From: Maritalea mobilis
GTDB taxonomy: Bacteria; Pseudomonadota; Alphaproteobacteria; Rhizobiales; Devosiaceae
Direction of reading: 5' to 3'
Length of the DNA: 64,000 nucleotides
Assembly: GCF_004363175.1 (NCBI RefSeq)
Contig: NZ_SNYR01000001.1
Location: forward strand, 1,528,001 to 1,592,000
Position 1 is the stretch's first letter. Every line of letters starts with the position of its first letter. Both the position numbers and the translations under genes were made by a program. Positions 1-8,564 of the stretch are shown in pieces. The notes under the pieces were generated by a model. That model ran no database searches. It had not been told where the DNA came from and saw nothing but the letters and a program-made list of their open reading frames with translations.

Positions 1-438
1 AACCACATGCAGCAACCGTGCATTGATCTCGTCGCGGTTCGACAGCAATTCATCCAAATCCATAGACCCCATCACCGTTCTGATGTTGGTCATGGTCAGG
101 TTCAAAATTGCTGTTTCCAGCTGGTTCACCTCATAGCTTGCCGCTGCCGCATCCATCACTTGGAAAAAGTTGACACCGTTCACTTTCACAGTGGCGTTGT
201 CGCGGGTGATTACCTCTTGTGAAGGCACATCCAACACCCGTTCCATCATGTTCATCTTGCGGCCAATCGTGTCCACAAAAGGCACAATAATGTTTAGGCC
301 CGGCGTAAGGGTGCGGGTGTAACGCCCGAAGCGTTCAACTGTGAAGTTAAAGCCCTGTGGCACGGTTTTCACCCCTGCCACCAAAACCAAAATAATCAGC
401 ACCACTGCCGCAATAATGGCAATAGAAAAACCGTCCAT
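1..438 (-). CDS. SPFH/band 7 (stomatin/paraslipin-like) membrane protein, partial
   Basis: Translating the minus strand from the ATG at 438 gives an open frame that runs off the left edge (146 codons visible). It begins with one hydrophobic segment (about residues 4-22, IAIIAAVVLIILVLVAG), followed by the SPFH hallmarks TVPQG, VERFGRYTRTL, PGLN, DVPSQEVITRDN and VNGVNFF. A strong ribosome site (AAGGTGGG) sits just upstream. Stomatin/QmcA-type proteins are membrane scaffolds, often made next to an NfeD protein. The gene follows ferrochelatase on the same strand after about 97 bp. The C-terminal half is outside the window, so the subfamily cannot be fixed. This gene does not appear as an intact reading frame because of the truncation. 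Confidence 0.9.
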   Translation of the reverse strand, partial: MDGFSIAIIAAVVLIILVLVAGVKTVPQGFNFTVERFGRYTRTLTPGLNIIVPFVDTIGRKMNMMERVLDVPSQEVITRDNATVKVNGVNFFQVMDAAAASYEVNQLETAILNLTMTNIRTVMGSMDLDELLSNRDEINARLLHVV

Positions 439-535
439 AACGCCCACCTTCAAGCAAATTAATTAATTGGTGCGGGCATTATGAAACGTTTGGCAGGGGA
501 AAGAAAGCGGTTTATGCCCCGCTGGCCCTTGTCTG

Positions 536-1561
536 TTAAATCCAGCCTTGCAACTCGCGGCGCACAACGCTTTCAATCACGTCCATGCCCGGGTCGGTAG
601 CATTCAAGCAAGGGATATAGGCATATTTCTCGCCGCCCGCTTCCATGAACTCCTCTTGCCCTTCCATGGCAATTTCCTCAAGCGTTTCCAAGCAATCAAC
701 AGAGAAGCCGGGAGTCAAAATAGCCACTTTTTTCACGCCAAGGCTCGGCAGTTCTTCCAAGGTTTTATCCGTATAAGGCTGCAACCATTCTTCAGGGCCA
801 AAGCGCGACTGGAAGGTCACCATCATCTTATCTTCTGCCCACCCCAACTTCTCACGCACCAACCGCGTGGTTTTAAAGCATTGGCAGTGATAAGGATCAC
901 CCTTCATCAAATAGCTTTTGGGCACACCGTGGTAAGAGGTGATCACCAAGTCAGGCTTAAAGTCGAGCTTTTCCAGCCCATCAGTGATCGACTTGGCAAT
1001 CGCATCAATATAGGCAGGATCTTCAAAATAAGCAGGTGCCGTGCGCACGGCAGGTTGCCAGCGCATCTTTTTCAAATGATCAAACGCTTTGTCGTTAGCC
1101 GTTGCTGTGGTGCTGGCTGCATATTGCGGATAAAGCGGCGCCAGCAAAATCTTGTCGCATCCTTGCGCTTTCAGCCGATCAATTGCATCGGCAGTGGAAG
1201 GGTTGCCATAGCGCATACCAAAATCGACCACCACATCTTGATGCCCTTTTAGCCGCGCGCTCAGCTTATCAACTTGCTCTTTGGCGATCACACGCAGCGG
1301 GCTGTCGTCATTTTCCATATCCCAAATTTTATCATATGCCGCGCCAGACTTTTTCGGCCGCGTGGTCAAAACGATCAAATTGAGAATAGGCCACCAGATC
1401 GCACGGGGAATTTCAATCACGCGTCGATCAGATAGAAACTCTTTCAAATAACGACGCATGGACCAATAGTCGGTGGCATCAGGCGTACCCAGATTGAGCA
1501 GCAAAACGCCAATCTTTTTCGGTTTAACTTCTGGATGATCGGGTGGAAGATGCGAAACCAT
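536..1561 (-). CDS. hemH: Ferrochelatase (protoporphyrin IX iron-insertion enzyme)
   Basis: This 341-residue protein has the normal ferrochelatase length. It inserts Fe2+ into protoporphyrin IX, the last step of haem synthesis, at the inner face of the cytoplasmic membrane. The N-terminal signature KIGVLLLNLGTPD, the active-site segment SYHGVPKSYL with the catalytic His, the motif GDPYHCQC, and the acidic helix FSVDCLETLEEI are all visible. The ATG at 1561 is preceded by AAGGGGC, an acceptable ribosome site. The SPFH gene lies downstream on the same strand. No cysteine pattern that would settle whether it carries a [2Fe-2S] cluster was examined. Confidence 0.97.
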   Translation of the reverse strand: MVSHLPPDHPEVKPKKIGVLLLNLGTPDATDYWSMRRYLKEFLSDRRVIEIPRAIWWPILNLIVLTTRPKKSGAAYDKIWDMENDDSPLRVIAKEQVDKLSARLKGHQDVVVDFGMRYGNPSTADAIDRLKAQGCDKILLAPLYPQYAASTTATANDKAFDHLKKMRWQPAVRTAPAYFEDPAYIDAIAKSITDGLEKLDFKPDLVITSYHGVPKSYLMKGDPYHCQCFKTTRLVREKLGWAEDKMMVTFQSRFGPEEWLQPYTDKTLEELPSLGVKKVAILTPGFSVDCLETLEEIAMEGQEEFMEAGGEKYAYIPCLNATDPGMDVIESVVRRELQGWI

Positions 1562-1686
1562 AATGCCCCTTAAGCGCTAAAGATTTGGGACAGCAAAAAC
1601 AATTGGCCCGCAATGCGCCAAACCTGCCTGATCAGTCCCCATATAATCAATAAGCACATAACGCATTTTGGGTGCAACTGGTTCAC

Positions 1687-1713
1687 AAAAAAAGGGCGGC
1701 CAAATGCCGCCCC
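1687..1713 (-). terminator. Rho-independent terminator of the 5'-nucleotidase gene
   Basis: On the minus strand a GGGCGGC/GCCGCCC stem (1694-1700 with 1706-1712) with a 5-nt loop is followed by seven T residues. It lies 24 bp after the stop codon of the nucleotidase. Confidence 0.85.
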
Positions 1714-1736
1714 TCGAAACCATTTTCTAAAGTTGA

Positions 1737-3329
1737 TTACTCAACTTTGGTAATGCGGTCATCAGTCACTGGCTCATAATCACCGCCCAATTTGGCGATA
1801 TAGTCGGCCACAACATTCTCAAGGCCTGGGCCAAAGTCATATGCATTCATGCCATTGGTAGCGAACACTTTGTATCCATCGCCACCTGAGCGCATATAAT
1901 TGTTAGACGCCACACCATAAGTTGCTTCAGGATCAAGCGGTGCGAACGAACCATCATCCTGCATCACTTCAACTGAAACAACACGAGAACCTGGCTCTGC
2001 ACTTGCGCTCCAAGTATATTTCATGCCCGCAACTTGTGGGAAGCGACCTGCGCCATCTTCAACTTGGCTCAAGCCATTTTCCAGCGCTGCAATCACGTCA
2101 GCACCTTTAAGTTCAAAAGTGGCCAATGTGTTTTGGAACGGCAATACGGTCAGCACTTCACCCATGGTGATTTCGCCCGCATCAATTGACGCACGCAAAC
2201 CGCCACCATTTTGGATGACAATATCAACGCCTTGATCTTTCACCCGGTCCAACATGGCTTCAGTGACCAAAACACCCATAGAGCAAACTTCTGCCCGACA
2301 TACATTGCGGTCGCCCACAATCTGTGCGGTGCTGTTGCCAACAATTTGTGCTTTGATCTCTTCAAGCGGCGCCGCTTTTTCTTCGATCACAGCCAGCATG
2401 TCTTTGTCTTCTGGCACGCGCGCATCCAGCAACCATGGGGCGCCTTCAGCTTCAACAACGTCACCATTATCGTCCCAAGTCACGCTCAGTTCACCCAAAT
2501 ATTTTGAGTATGCATAAGCTTGAACAATCGGCACATTTTTGCCGTTTGGTGCTTCAACCATTGTTGGATATTCGTCCAACAATGTGTGTGAGTGACCACC
2601 AACAATCACGTCAATGCCATCAACGGCAGCCGCAATTTCTTTGTCGCGGTTGATGCCAACGTGCGACAGCAAAATGATCTTGTTCACGCCATCAGCTTCA
2701 AGTTGAGTGACCATCTTTTTCAAAATATCTTCTGATTGGATGAAGGGCACATTCGGGCCAGGTGAAGACGTTTCCGCTGTGTCTTCAGCCAACACGCCGA
2801 TAATAGCAACTTTTTCGCCGTCAATTTCTTTCACAATATGGGACGGCACTTTGCCTTTAAGCAAAGGCTCGTCAGCCAAATTTGTGTTGGCGAACAAAAC
2901 CGGAAAATCAACTGCATCGACAAATTCCGCAAGCTTTTCCGGGCCATCGTCAAATTCGTGGTTGCCCACGGCCATGGCGTCATAGCCAATCATGTTCATC
3001 AATTGCGCTGCCAACGCACCTTTATAGGTGGTGTAGAACAATGAGCCCTGGAACTGGTCACCCGCGTCCAAGGTCAGAACATTGAAGCCAGCACCTTCCA
3101 AAGCAGAACGGCGGGTATCAATTGCAGTGGCCACACGTGCCATGCCGCCAAAACATTCACCTGCAGCATTATCTTCTGCGCCACAGCCCGAATCATAGGC
3201 GTTGATCGGTTGTATCCGTGAATGCACATCATTTGTGTGCAGAATTTTTAGAGAAAAATCCGCAAATGCGGGCGCTGCAACACCAGCCACCGCCATGCCT
3301 AGCGTAAGCGCTAAAGCCTGTTTTTTCAT
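1737..3329 (-). CDS. Secreted 5'-nucleotidase / UshA-type metallophosphoesterase
   Basis: The protein is 530 residues from the chosen ATG at 3329, which has a strong ribosome site (GGAGGGT) and opens a classical signal peptide (residues 1-23, cleavage after AFA). The longer frame upstream lacks both. Calcineurin-like phosphoesterase motifs follow: HTNDVHSR, LDAGDQFQGS, GNHEFDDGPE, LLSHVG and VGGHSHT. A 5'-nucleotidase C-terminal substrate domain starts near residue 350 (NGGGLRASIDAGEITMG, YGVASNNYMRSGGDGY). It should hydrolyse nucleotides or related phosphate esters in the periplasm to release phosphate. It is a single-gene unit with its own terminator, and a Pho box 142 bp upstream indicates phosphate-starvation control. 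The exact substrate is not resolvable. Confidence 0.93.
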   Translation of the reverse strand: MKKQALALTLGMAVAGVAAPAFADFSLKILHTNDVHSRIQPINAYDSGCGAEDNAAGECFGGMARVATAIDTRRSALEGAGFNVLTLDAGDQFQGSLFYTTYKGALAAQLMNMIGYDAMAVGNHEFDDGPEKLAEFVDAVDFPVLFANTNLADEPLLKGKVPSHIVKEIDGEKVAIIGVLAEDTAETSSPGPNVPFIQSEDILKKMVTQLEADGVNKIILLSHVGINRDKEIAAAVDGIDVIVGGHSHTLLDEYPTMVEAPNGKNVPIVQAYAYSKYLGELSVTWDDNGDVVEAEGAPWLLDARVPEDKDMLAVIEEKAAPLEEIKAQIVGNSTAQIVGDRNVCRAEVCSMGVLVTEAMLDRVKDQGVDIVIQNGGGLRASIDAGEITMGEVLTVLPFQNTLATFELKGADVIAALENGLSQVEDGAGRFPQVAGMKYTWSASAEPGSRVVSVEVMQDDGSFAPLDPEATYGVASNNYMRSGGDGYKVFATNGMNAYDFGPGLENVVADYIAKLGGDYEPVTDDRITKVE

Positions 3330-3470
3330 TTTGAGTACCCTCCAAAGTTTATGATGCAATCGGTTATAAGCCAGTCTTTGTTTCAGCATTTTGACAAAGC
3401 TGCTGAACTGGTCTTTGCCGATGTCCTCCGCACAAGGGCGCACCAAGCACGGCCCCCATGATGTGAAAAA

Positions 3471-3492
3471 GTTTATGACAGTTTTGTGACAG
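3471..3492 (-). promoter_or_regulatory. Pho box (PhoB operator) upstream of the 5'-nucleotidase
   Basis: Read on the minus strand, two consecutive 11-bp repeats CTGTCACAAAA and CTGTCATAAAC match the PhoB direct-repeat consensus (CTGTCAT-A/T-rich). A third weaker unit, TTTTTCACATC, follows directly. The orientation points toward the nucleotidase gene. Confidence 0.8.
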
Positions 3493-3580
3493 TCGCAACC
3501 GAATTTGACCGATTGGAAAAATCTATCGGCATAAACAGCAGCGCATCCCGTTTTAGAGACGCCAACCACGCTGCGTGAAA

Positions 3581-5020
3581 CTATTGAAGTGCTGTCACGC
3601 GTATTCTTTGATCTGCCGATATAAGTCGCTGGTCGTCATTTGAAAAAGCAACGTAATTAATCGAGAGATTGCGCCCGTGGTTTACTGATCTTGTCAATTC
3701 CCCGGTCAAAACATCCCAAATTTTGACGATTCCATCATAGCCGCCGCTGGTTGCAACAAGCCGCCCATCAGAAGAAAATGACAAGGCATCTACCGATGAT
3801 TCTTCCGCCCGAATTTTCCTAATTATTTTCCAATTGTTGGTCGAGAAAATCTCAACCACCCCATTCTCAGAACCCCGCGCAAACATGCTGCCATCCTCAG
3901 AGAACTGCATAATTGTCGGTTGATCTAGCTTTGCGGTCTCAATGATGCGATATGGCACCTTGGCGTCAAGATCCCAGATTAGAATACATCCATCACGTCC
4001 GCCCCATGCAAGAAGTTTGTGTGCGGCATCATAAGCGTGCAATTGCGCTCCACAATTTCCAACTCGAGTAAAGCTATCAATTTGGTTCCCAGCATCAGAA
4101 TCATTTCGCACAAAAAATCCAAAATCATCTATTTTATAGGGCGCCCATATCGGCGGACGATATGTAATGCGTTGCTGTGGCCGATCATTGACCACAAATG
4201 AGGGGTACTCTTCCCCTTCATAAACAAACGCATCTACATCACCACCTTTGCCATATGCGATGAAGCTAACTGCACTTTCAAACGACAATAACTCGCGCTC
4301 TTCACCCGATTTTATGTGAAAAGAAATCAGTTTTTGCGAACTGGAGGTAATCTCCAAAGCAGAGATAACGGTCTCATCCTCTCCCCAATCGAACTGGCGA
4401 AACTGGCTGCTGCCATATGAGAAGTTTCGACTATTTTCGCCACTTTCCAAATCCCAAATCGCAAAACGTTCTGCTCCCTGATGATAACTTGCAACTGCAG
4501 CAAACCGTGAAGAAGGAGAAAGTGCCAATTCAAAAATTGTATCGTCAATCGGCGGCGTTTCACCCTCGAAACTTTTGTTTGTTGATATCTGCGCCAACTC
4601 AGTTTCAGATTGAGGAAGGGAGACGACCTCTGTTCGCTCTGAAGGCGCAGCTTCCTGAGCGGGAATAGGCAACTCAACTCGAAGGTCAGAGTTGACATCA
4701 GATTCATTTTCAGCTGTCGGCAATAAATTCTGTTGCGAAGCGCCAATTGGGCATTCACCCTTCACGCACTTAATTGTGAGTTGTAGTGGATCCACATCAA
4801 ACTGCCAAATCGTCCAGATATTGATTACAGCCAGCACAAAAAGAGCGAGCCCCGTCGCCCCTCTTCGTCGGCCCTGACCAGTTCCGACATATTTCAGATA
4901 AATGGCGGCCATTGCCACCAAAAATATCTGACCGGCTATGAAGAAGAAATTTCCCAAAGATCCAAGCGCCGCGAAATGTGAACATTGCTTTATTGTTATC
5001 AATAGCTGGCAATTTAACAA
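3581..5020 (-). CDS. Membrane-anchored WD40-repeat protein of unknown function
   Basis: The frame has 479 codons. Two hydrophobic segments lie near the N terminus (about residues 20-43 and 55-75), followed by a low-complexity acidic linker and a beta-propeller-like region from about residue 145. Recognisable WD40 strands include IWDLESG, LLAWGGRDGCILIWDLDA and LVATSGGYDGIVKIWDVLTGE. WD40 propellers usually hold protein partners together. No catalytic domain is seen. The start is uncertain: position 5020 is a TTG codon without a clear ribosome site, and an ATG-opened frame in another phase overlaps the N terminus, so a different start or a small frameshift is possible. Confidence 0.7.
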   Translation of the reverse strand: MLNCQLLITIKQCSHFAALGSLGNFFFIAGQIFLVAMAAIYLKYVGTGQGRRRGATGLALFVLAVINIWTIWQFDVDPLQLTIKCVKGECPIGASQQNLLPTAENESDVNSDLRVELPIPAQEAAPSERTEVVSLPQSETELAQISTNKSFEGETPPIDDTIFELALSPSSRFAAVASYHQGAERFAIWDLESGENSRNFSYGSSQFRQFDWGEDETVISALEITSSSQKLISFHIKSGEERELLSFESAVSFIAYGKGGDVDAFVYEGEEYPSFVVNDRPQQRITYRPPIWAPYKIDDFGFFVRNDSDAGNQIDSFTRVGNCGAQLHAYDAAHKLLAWGGRDGCILIWDLDAKVPYRIIETAKLDQPTIMQFSEDGSMFARGSENGVVEIFSTNNWKIIRKIRAEESSVDALSFSSDGRLVATSGGYDGIVKIWDVLTGELTRSVNHGRNLSINYVAFSNDDQRLISADQRIRVTALQ

Positions 5021-5058
5021 TCACATTCAAGAATTGGATTTTTGAGGTTGGTCGCCGC

Positions 5059-5967
5059 TCAATTGCCTGTCACATAGCGATGTTTTTCCTGTGTAAAATG
5101 TGCAACCAGATGGCGCATCATGGCTTCGATCCGTTTTGCTTTGCGCAATTCTGGGTGGATCAACACCCAGATCGGCATGTAATCTTGCCACCCCAAAGCC
5201 TCCACATGCGATAGATCAGGCTGTGCATCGCCCACGGCTTTGGGCATGCGGGTTATGCCCATGCCTGCGCGCACCAATTGAATGGCACCGATCATATCTT
5301 CCGTGCGGGCAGCAACACGGGCGTTGGCACATTTCTTCTGCACCGATTGTGGTATTGCCATGGGCCAAGAATGAAAGGAAATAATCGGCACATCTGCCGT
5401 CAAATCACCTGCAGCCAATGGACTTTGCGCCAACCAGCTTGATGACGCGTAAAAGCCAGCTTCCTGATTGGTGAGCTTGCGCCCCCATAAAGTCTCTGGC
5501 GGCTCACGCGTCACGCGTATGGCCACATCGGCCTCGCGCTGATGCAAATTTAGCAGATTATTGTCACCAACAAATTCAAGCTTAATATTTGGATATTGCT
5601 GCGCAAATGATGAAAGACTGGTGCCCAACTGCGCATCAATCAATGCGGGCGGAATGGTCAACCTGATCGGCCCGCTCAGCCCTTCCTCATGCACAACCAA
5701 ATGCCGCTCCAGCGCGTGAAATTCAGGCTCAACCCACCGCGCATGATCCAGCACCAGTTGCCCTGCCGCGGTTAGTCTCAACCCAGCAGGCAACCGCTCA
5801 AAGAATATAATTTGAGCCTCCGCCTCAGCACGCGCCAAGCGCCGCGAAATGGTGGCATGGGTCACACCCATATAGCGCGCCGCGCCCGCAACGCCGCCAT
5901 GCCGGTCAATCGCCAGCACCAGCCGCAACACATCCCAATCGCCAATCAGACTATTATTTTCGTACAT
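5059..5967 (-). CDS. LysR-family transcriptional regulator
   Basis: This 302-residue protein is a LysR-type regulator. It has an N-terminal winged helix (about residues 10-70, GGVAGAARYMGVTHATISRRLARAE) and a periplasmic-binding-protein-like effector domain from about residue 95 (GPIRLTIPPALIDAQL). It is divergent from the DUF1330 gene with 74 bp between start codons, the usual arrangement for a LysR regulator and its target. The palindrome GTACA-TAGAT-TGTAC overlaps its own start codon, suggesting autoregulation. The inducer is unknown. Confidence 0.93.
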   Translation of the reverse strand: MYENNSLIGDWDVLRLVLAIDRHGGVAGAARYMGVTHATISRRLARAEAEAQIIFFERLPAGLRLTAAGQLVLDHARWVEPEFHALERHLVVHEEGLSGPIRLTIPPALIDAQLGTSLSSFAQQYPNIKLEFVGDNNLLNLHQREADVAIRVTREPPETLWGRKLTNQEAGFYASSSWLAQSPLAAGDLTADVPIISFHSWPMAIPQSVQKKCANARVAARTEDMIGAIQLVRAGMGITRMPKAVGDAQPDLSHVEALGWQDYMPIWVLIHPELRKAKRIEAMMRHLVAHFTQEKHRYVTGN

Positions 5968-5976
5968 AGATTGTAC
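5962..5976. promoter_or_regulatory. Palindrome at the LysR start codon, candidate operator
   Basis: GTACA-TAGAT-TGTAC is a perfect 5+5 inverted repeat with a 5-bp spacer. It overlaps the LysR ATG and faces the divergent DUF1330 promoter. LysR regulators often bind such sites in the shared intergenic region, but assigning it to this regulator is inference. Confidence 0.45.
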
Positions 5977-6041
5977 TCAGATAGCGAATTTTGCACAAAG
6001 TCAATCTTTGCTATCTCTCTTTCATCACAAAGGAGAAACAA

Positions 6042-6332
6042 ATGGCACATTATGCGCTCATCACATTGGTTGTGAAAAACCAAGAAAAATTAGCAGCTTA
6101 TTTGAAAGTCGGCGGCCCTGCCGTGGCCAAACATCAAGGCATAGCCATTGCCGGTGGCCCTGAAAGTCAGCAATTGCAAAATCCGCATGGTGAAACCAAA
6201 GGCGTGGTTTTGGAATTTCCAAGTGCTGAACACATCACTGCATGGCTGGAAGATCCTGAATTGGCAGAAGTTCATGCACTGCGCAATGAAGGCGCAGACG
6301 TGACCATCCTATCACTGCCTAAAATTGCCTAA
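6042..6332 (+). CDS. DUF1330-type small ferredoxin-like-fold protein
   Basis: The protein has 96 residues and starts at the ATG at 6042, which has AAGGAGA seven bases upstream; the in-frame ATG 51 bp earlier has no ribosome site. The pattern MAHYALITLVVKNQEKLAAYLKVG, a central IAGGPE turn, and the tail VLEFPSAEHITAWLEDPE is characteristic of DUF1330, a dimeric alpha+beta fold of unknown biochemical role. It is divergent from a LysR gene, which probably controls it. Confidence 0.88.
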   Translation: MAHYALITLVVKNQEKLAAYLKVGGPAVAKHQGIAIAGGPESQQLQNPHGETKGVVLEFPSAEHITAWLEDPELAEVHALRNEGADVTILSLPKIA

Positions 6333-6338
6333 AGAACT

Positions 6339-6361
6339 AAGGGCTGCGCTAAGCAGCCCTT
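6339..6361. terminator. Bidirectional hairpin between convergent DUF1330 and DUF2200 genes
   Basis: AAGGGCTGC and GCAGCCCTT form a perfect 9-bp stem with a 5-nt loop between the convergent genes; one arm overlaps the DUF2200 stop. The T tracts are poor on both sides, so termination strength is uncertain. Confidence 0.55.
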
Positions 6362-6702
6362 AAAATCTTCTCCATGGCTTTGCCCTTGGCCAGCTCGTCA
6401 ATCAACTTATCCAAATAGCGAATTTCGCGCATAAGTGGCTCTTCAATGTCTTCCACGCGCACGCCACAAACAACACCTTTAATCAAGGTCCGATTGTCGT
6501 TCATCTTCGGCGCTTGTGCAAAAAATTCTTCCATGCTCACCGCATCGGCCAATTGCTGTTCAAACCCGTTCGCATCATAGCCAGTGAGCCAAAAGATGAT
6601 GTCATCTACCTCACCTTTGGTGCGCCCTTTGCGCTCTGCTTTAGCCACATAATGCGGGTAAACGCTTTTAAAGCTCATCGCATAAATTTTGTGTGCTGCC
6701 AT
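6349..6702 (-). CDS. DUF2200 family protein
   Basis: A 117-residue soluble protein beginning [29 protein letters not shown], with the block [10 protein letters not shown] near residues 35-45 and a C-terminal helical part containing [18 protein letters not shown]. This matches the compact DUF2200 family, whose function is not established. There are no signal peptide or membrane segments. It sits 24 bp downstream of the metal permease gene on the same strand and may be co-transcribed with it, but no functional link is evident. Confidence 0.85.
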   Translation of the reverse strand: MAAHKIYAMSFKSVYPHYVAKAERKGRTKGEVDDIIFWLTGYDANGFEQQLADAVSMEEFFAQAPKMNDNRTLIKGVVCGVRVEDIEEPLMREIRYLDKLIDELAKGKAMEKILRAA

Positions 6703-6726
6703 ATGGTCCTCGCCAATCTGTAGGCA

Positions 6727-8346
6727 TTATCCAAACAATGCACTCAACAACAAAATAGCACCAAAGCCGAAAACGGTGAAGGCACCCACAAGTTCGGCTA
6801 TGGTCAGCACTTCGCCCCAAATCTTACCGCCCTTTTGCTCCTGCGCCCGCACCAGGTCTTTGAAATAGACCGCGAGACAGGCCAAAACTGAAACCGTGAT
6901 CGCCGTACCCAAGCCCATCAAAAAGGTGGCCGCAATCCCGGCGGGTAGCAAATCTTGGCTCAAGGCAAACGCCAAGACGACCAATGCGCCGGAACAAGGG
7001 CGCAAACCGACGGACATCACGAGGCCAAGCTGCGCTTTCCAGTCGCGCCCGGCAAACTGCTTTGGCTCAGGCGCATGGTTGCAATGGTCGCAATTGGCCG
7101 CATCATGGTCGGGGTGATCATGGTCATGCCCATGATGATGGTGATGCACATGCCCCTTGCCACCGAACCGACGAGCCAGCTTTCGCCACACCAGATAAAT
7201 CCCGAGCAGCATCACCAAAGCATAAGAGCTTACCGCCATCCAATGGGCCGCATCCGACATGGCGAAACTGGTCAACCGCAATAGACCCGCCGCAATCAGC
7301 ACAAATGCCACCGCAACAACAGATTGCATCATGGCCGCCGCAAAACTGATCAAAATGCCCTGCCGCAATTCGCGCTCACTCGCCACCATATAGGAGGAGA
7401 TCACCACCTTGCCATGCCCCGGCCCTGCCGCGTGAAACACGCCATAAAGAAAGCTCAAACCGCCCAAGGCCCAAAAGCCATTCCAATCCTCTTTCAAGAA
7501 TTGAAGTGCTTCTGTGAGCGCTTGGTAAAATGCTTTTTGCTGGGTGTTGATCCATCCCAAAATCCCAGTGGTGCTGCCCCCCATATTGGGCTCTTGTGGC
7601 GGGGCCACAAACGGGCTGCCACCACGCCGCCCAACATTTGATGCGGCTGGCGCGGCGGCTTCATCATTGCTGTCACAGCGCACCACAAGCACATTGGCCA
7701 AATCTTTAGCCGCATCAGCCAAATGCGGCGGCAATTGCAACACATCAGGTCCAAGGGCAAACAATTCTTCTTCCAAAGCCGGGTCAATCGGGCGCGGGCC
7801 GTTCACTTCCAAACTGCACGCTTCCGGTGCGCCCACCAGCTCCGCTGCGTTTTGCTCAGCAAAGGTGAAGGCCACATAATATTCAGGGTCACCCACCTCA
7901 ATTTCAAAGGCACGATCAACAGGTCGCGGCACCGCAAAATCGAGCGTAAACGACAAAATCAAATTGGTACCATCAAACACCATGCGCGCATCGCGCCCAC
8001 GGGCTATTTCCGCATGGCCACTGCCTTCGCCTGCAAAGGTGTAATAGCTATATTCGGCCAGCCCGATCATATTATCTTCAGCAAGTGGCTGCAGTTCTTC
8101 TGGCGTCACCTCGCCATCGCCATCTACATCCAAGCCCTGCACAGCCCATGCAGAATAAAGCGCGTCAAAATTCCAACTTTGACGCAGCCCAGCAATCTCT
8201 CCCCGCTCGTTGAACAGCACCTCAACTTGCGCATCAGCAAAAATATGCGGATGCGACAAGGCCGCGTGTACGGGCGCCATCACCAAAATGGTCATGGCCA
8301 AAATCAGATGCGCTAACCTGCGACGAAAAATATGAAAATATGCCAT
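6727..8346 (-). CDS. DUF1007-NicO fusion: predicted divalent metal permease
   Basis: The protein has 539 residues. A signal/anchor (1-30) precedes a periplasmic DUF1007 domain (about 31-225, beginning SHPHIFADAQVEVLF, with a calcium-like loop DVDGDGEV). After a linker comes a NicO/RcnA-type permease (about 290-539, six or so hydrophobic segments) with HAAGPGHGKVVISSY and GLRPCSGALVVLAFAL. A histidine/aspartate-rich loop at 399-424 (HHHHHGHDHDHPDH) can bind metal. NicO proteins move Ni2+, Co2+ or related ions; the direction is not deducible. DUF1007 and NicO are usually separate neighbouring genes, so the fusion is notable. A Zur-like palindrome 55 bp upstream suggests zinc control and a zinc-related role. 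Confidence 0.88.
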   Translation of the reverse strand: MAYFHIFRRRLAHLILAMTILVMAPVHAALSHPHIFADAQVEVLFNERGEIAGLRQSWNFDALYSAWAVQGLDVDGDGEVTPEELQPLAEDNMIGLAEYSYYTFAGEGSGHAEIARGRDARMVFDGTNLILSFTLDFAVPRPVDRAFEIEVGDPEYYVAFTFAEQNAAELVGAPEACSLEVNGPRPIDPALEEELFALGPDVLQLPPHLADAAKDLANVLVVRCDSNDEAAAPAASNVGRRGGSPFVAPPQEPNMGGSTTGILGWINTQQKAFYQALTEALQFLKEDWNGFWALGGLSFLYGVFHAAGPGHGKVVISSYMVASERELRQGILISFAAAMMQSVVAVAFVLIAAGLLRLTSFAMSDAAHWMAVSSYALVMLLGIYLVWRKLARRFGGKGHVHHHHHGHDHDHPDHDAANCDHCNHAPEPKQFAGRDWKAQLGLVMSVGLRPCSGALVVLAFALSQDLLPAGIAATFLMGLGTAITVSVLACLAVYFKDLVRAQEQKGGKIWGEVLTIAELVGAFTVFGFGAILLLSALFG

Positions 8347-8400
8347 AGGCCCCCGACAAATAGTTCAACCGCTTTTGCCCGGCAAATACGGCAAAAATCA

Positions 8401-8413
8401 GTAATAACATTAC
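8401..8413 (-). promoter_or_regulatory. Zur-like palindrome upstream of the DUF1007-NicO gene
   Basis: GTAAT-AAC-ATTAC is a perfect 5+5 inverted repeat. It shares the pattern GTWATANCRTWAC with two sites upstream of aztD in this window and resembles alphaproteobacterial Zur operators. It lies 55 bp before the start codon. Assignment to Zur is inference. Confidence 0.6.
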
Positions 8414-8564
8414 ATATCGTGATTTGCCTCACCTCGCCAATTCTATTTCAGCACCTTAAATTCACCGCTAAACTTTTGAAAATATTAAACCTTTTAAAAT
8501 CCTCCATTAACGATATTCCTGCTCCTTGGTTCCCACTGATCCGCCTATGCGCTAAAAAAGACAA

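Noticed and set aside
4327..4758. 143-codon minus-strand frame
   Set aside because: It is another phase inside the WD40 gene, whose own frame carries clear WD40 repeats.
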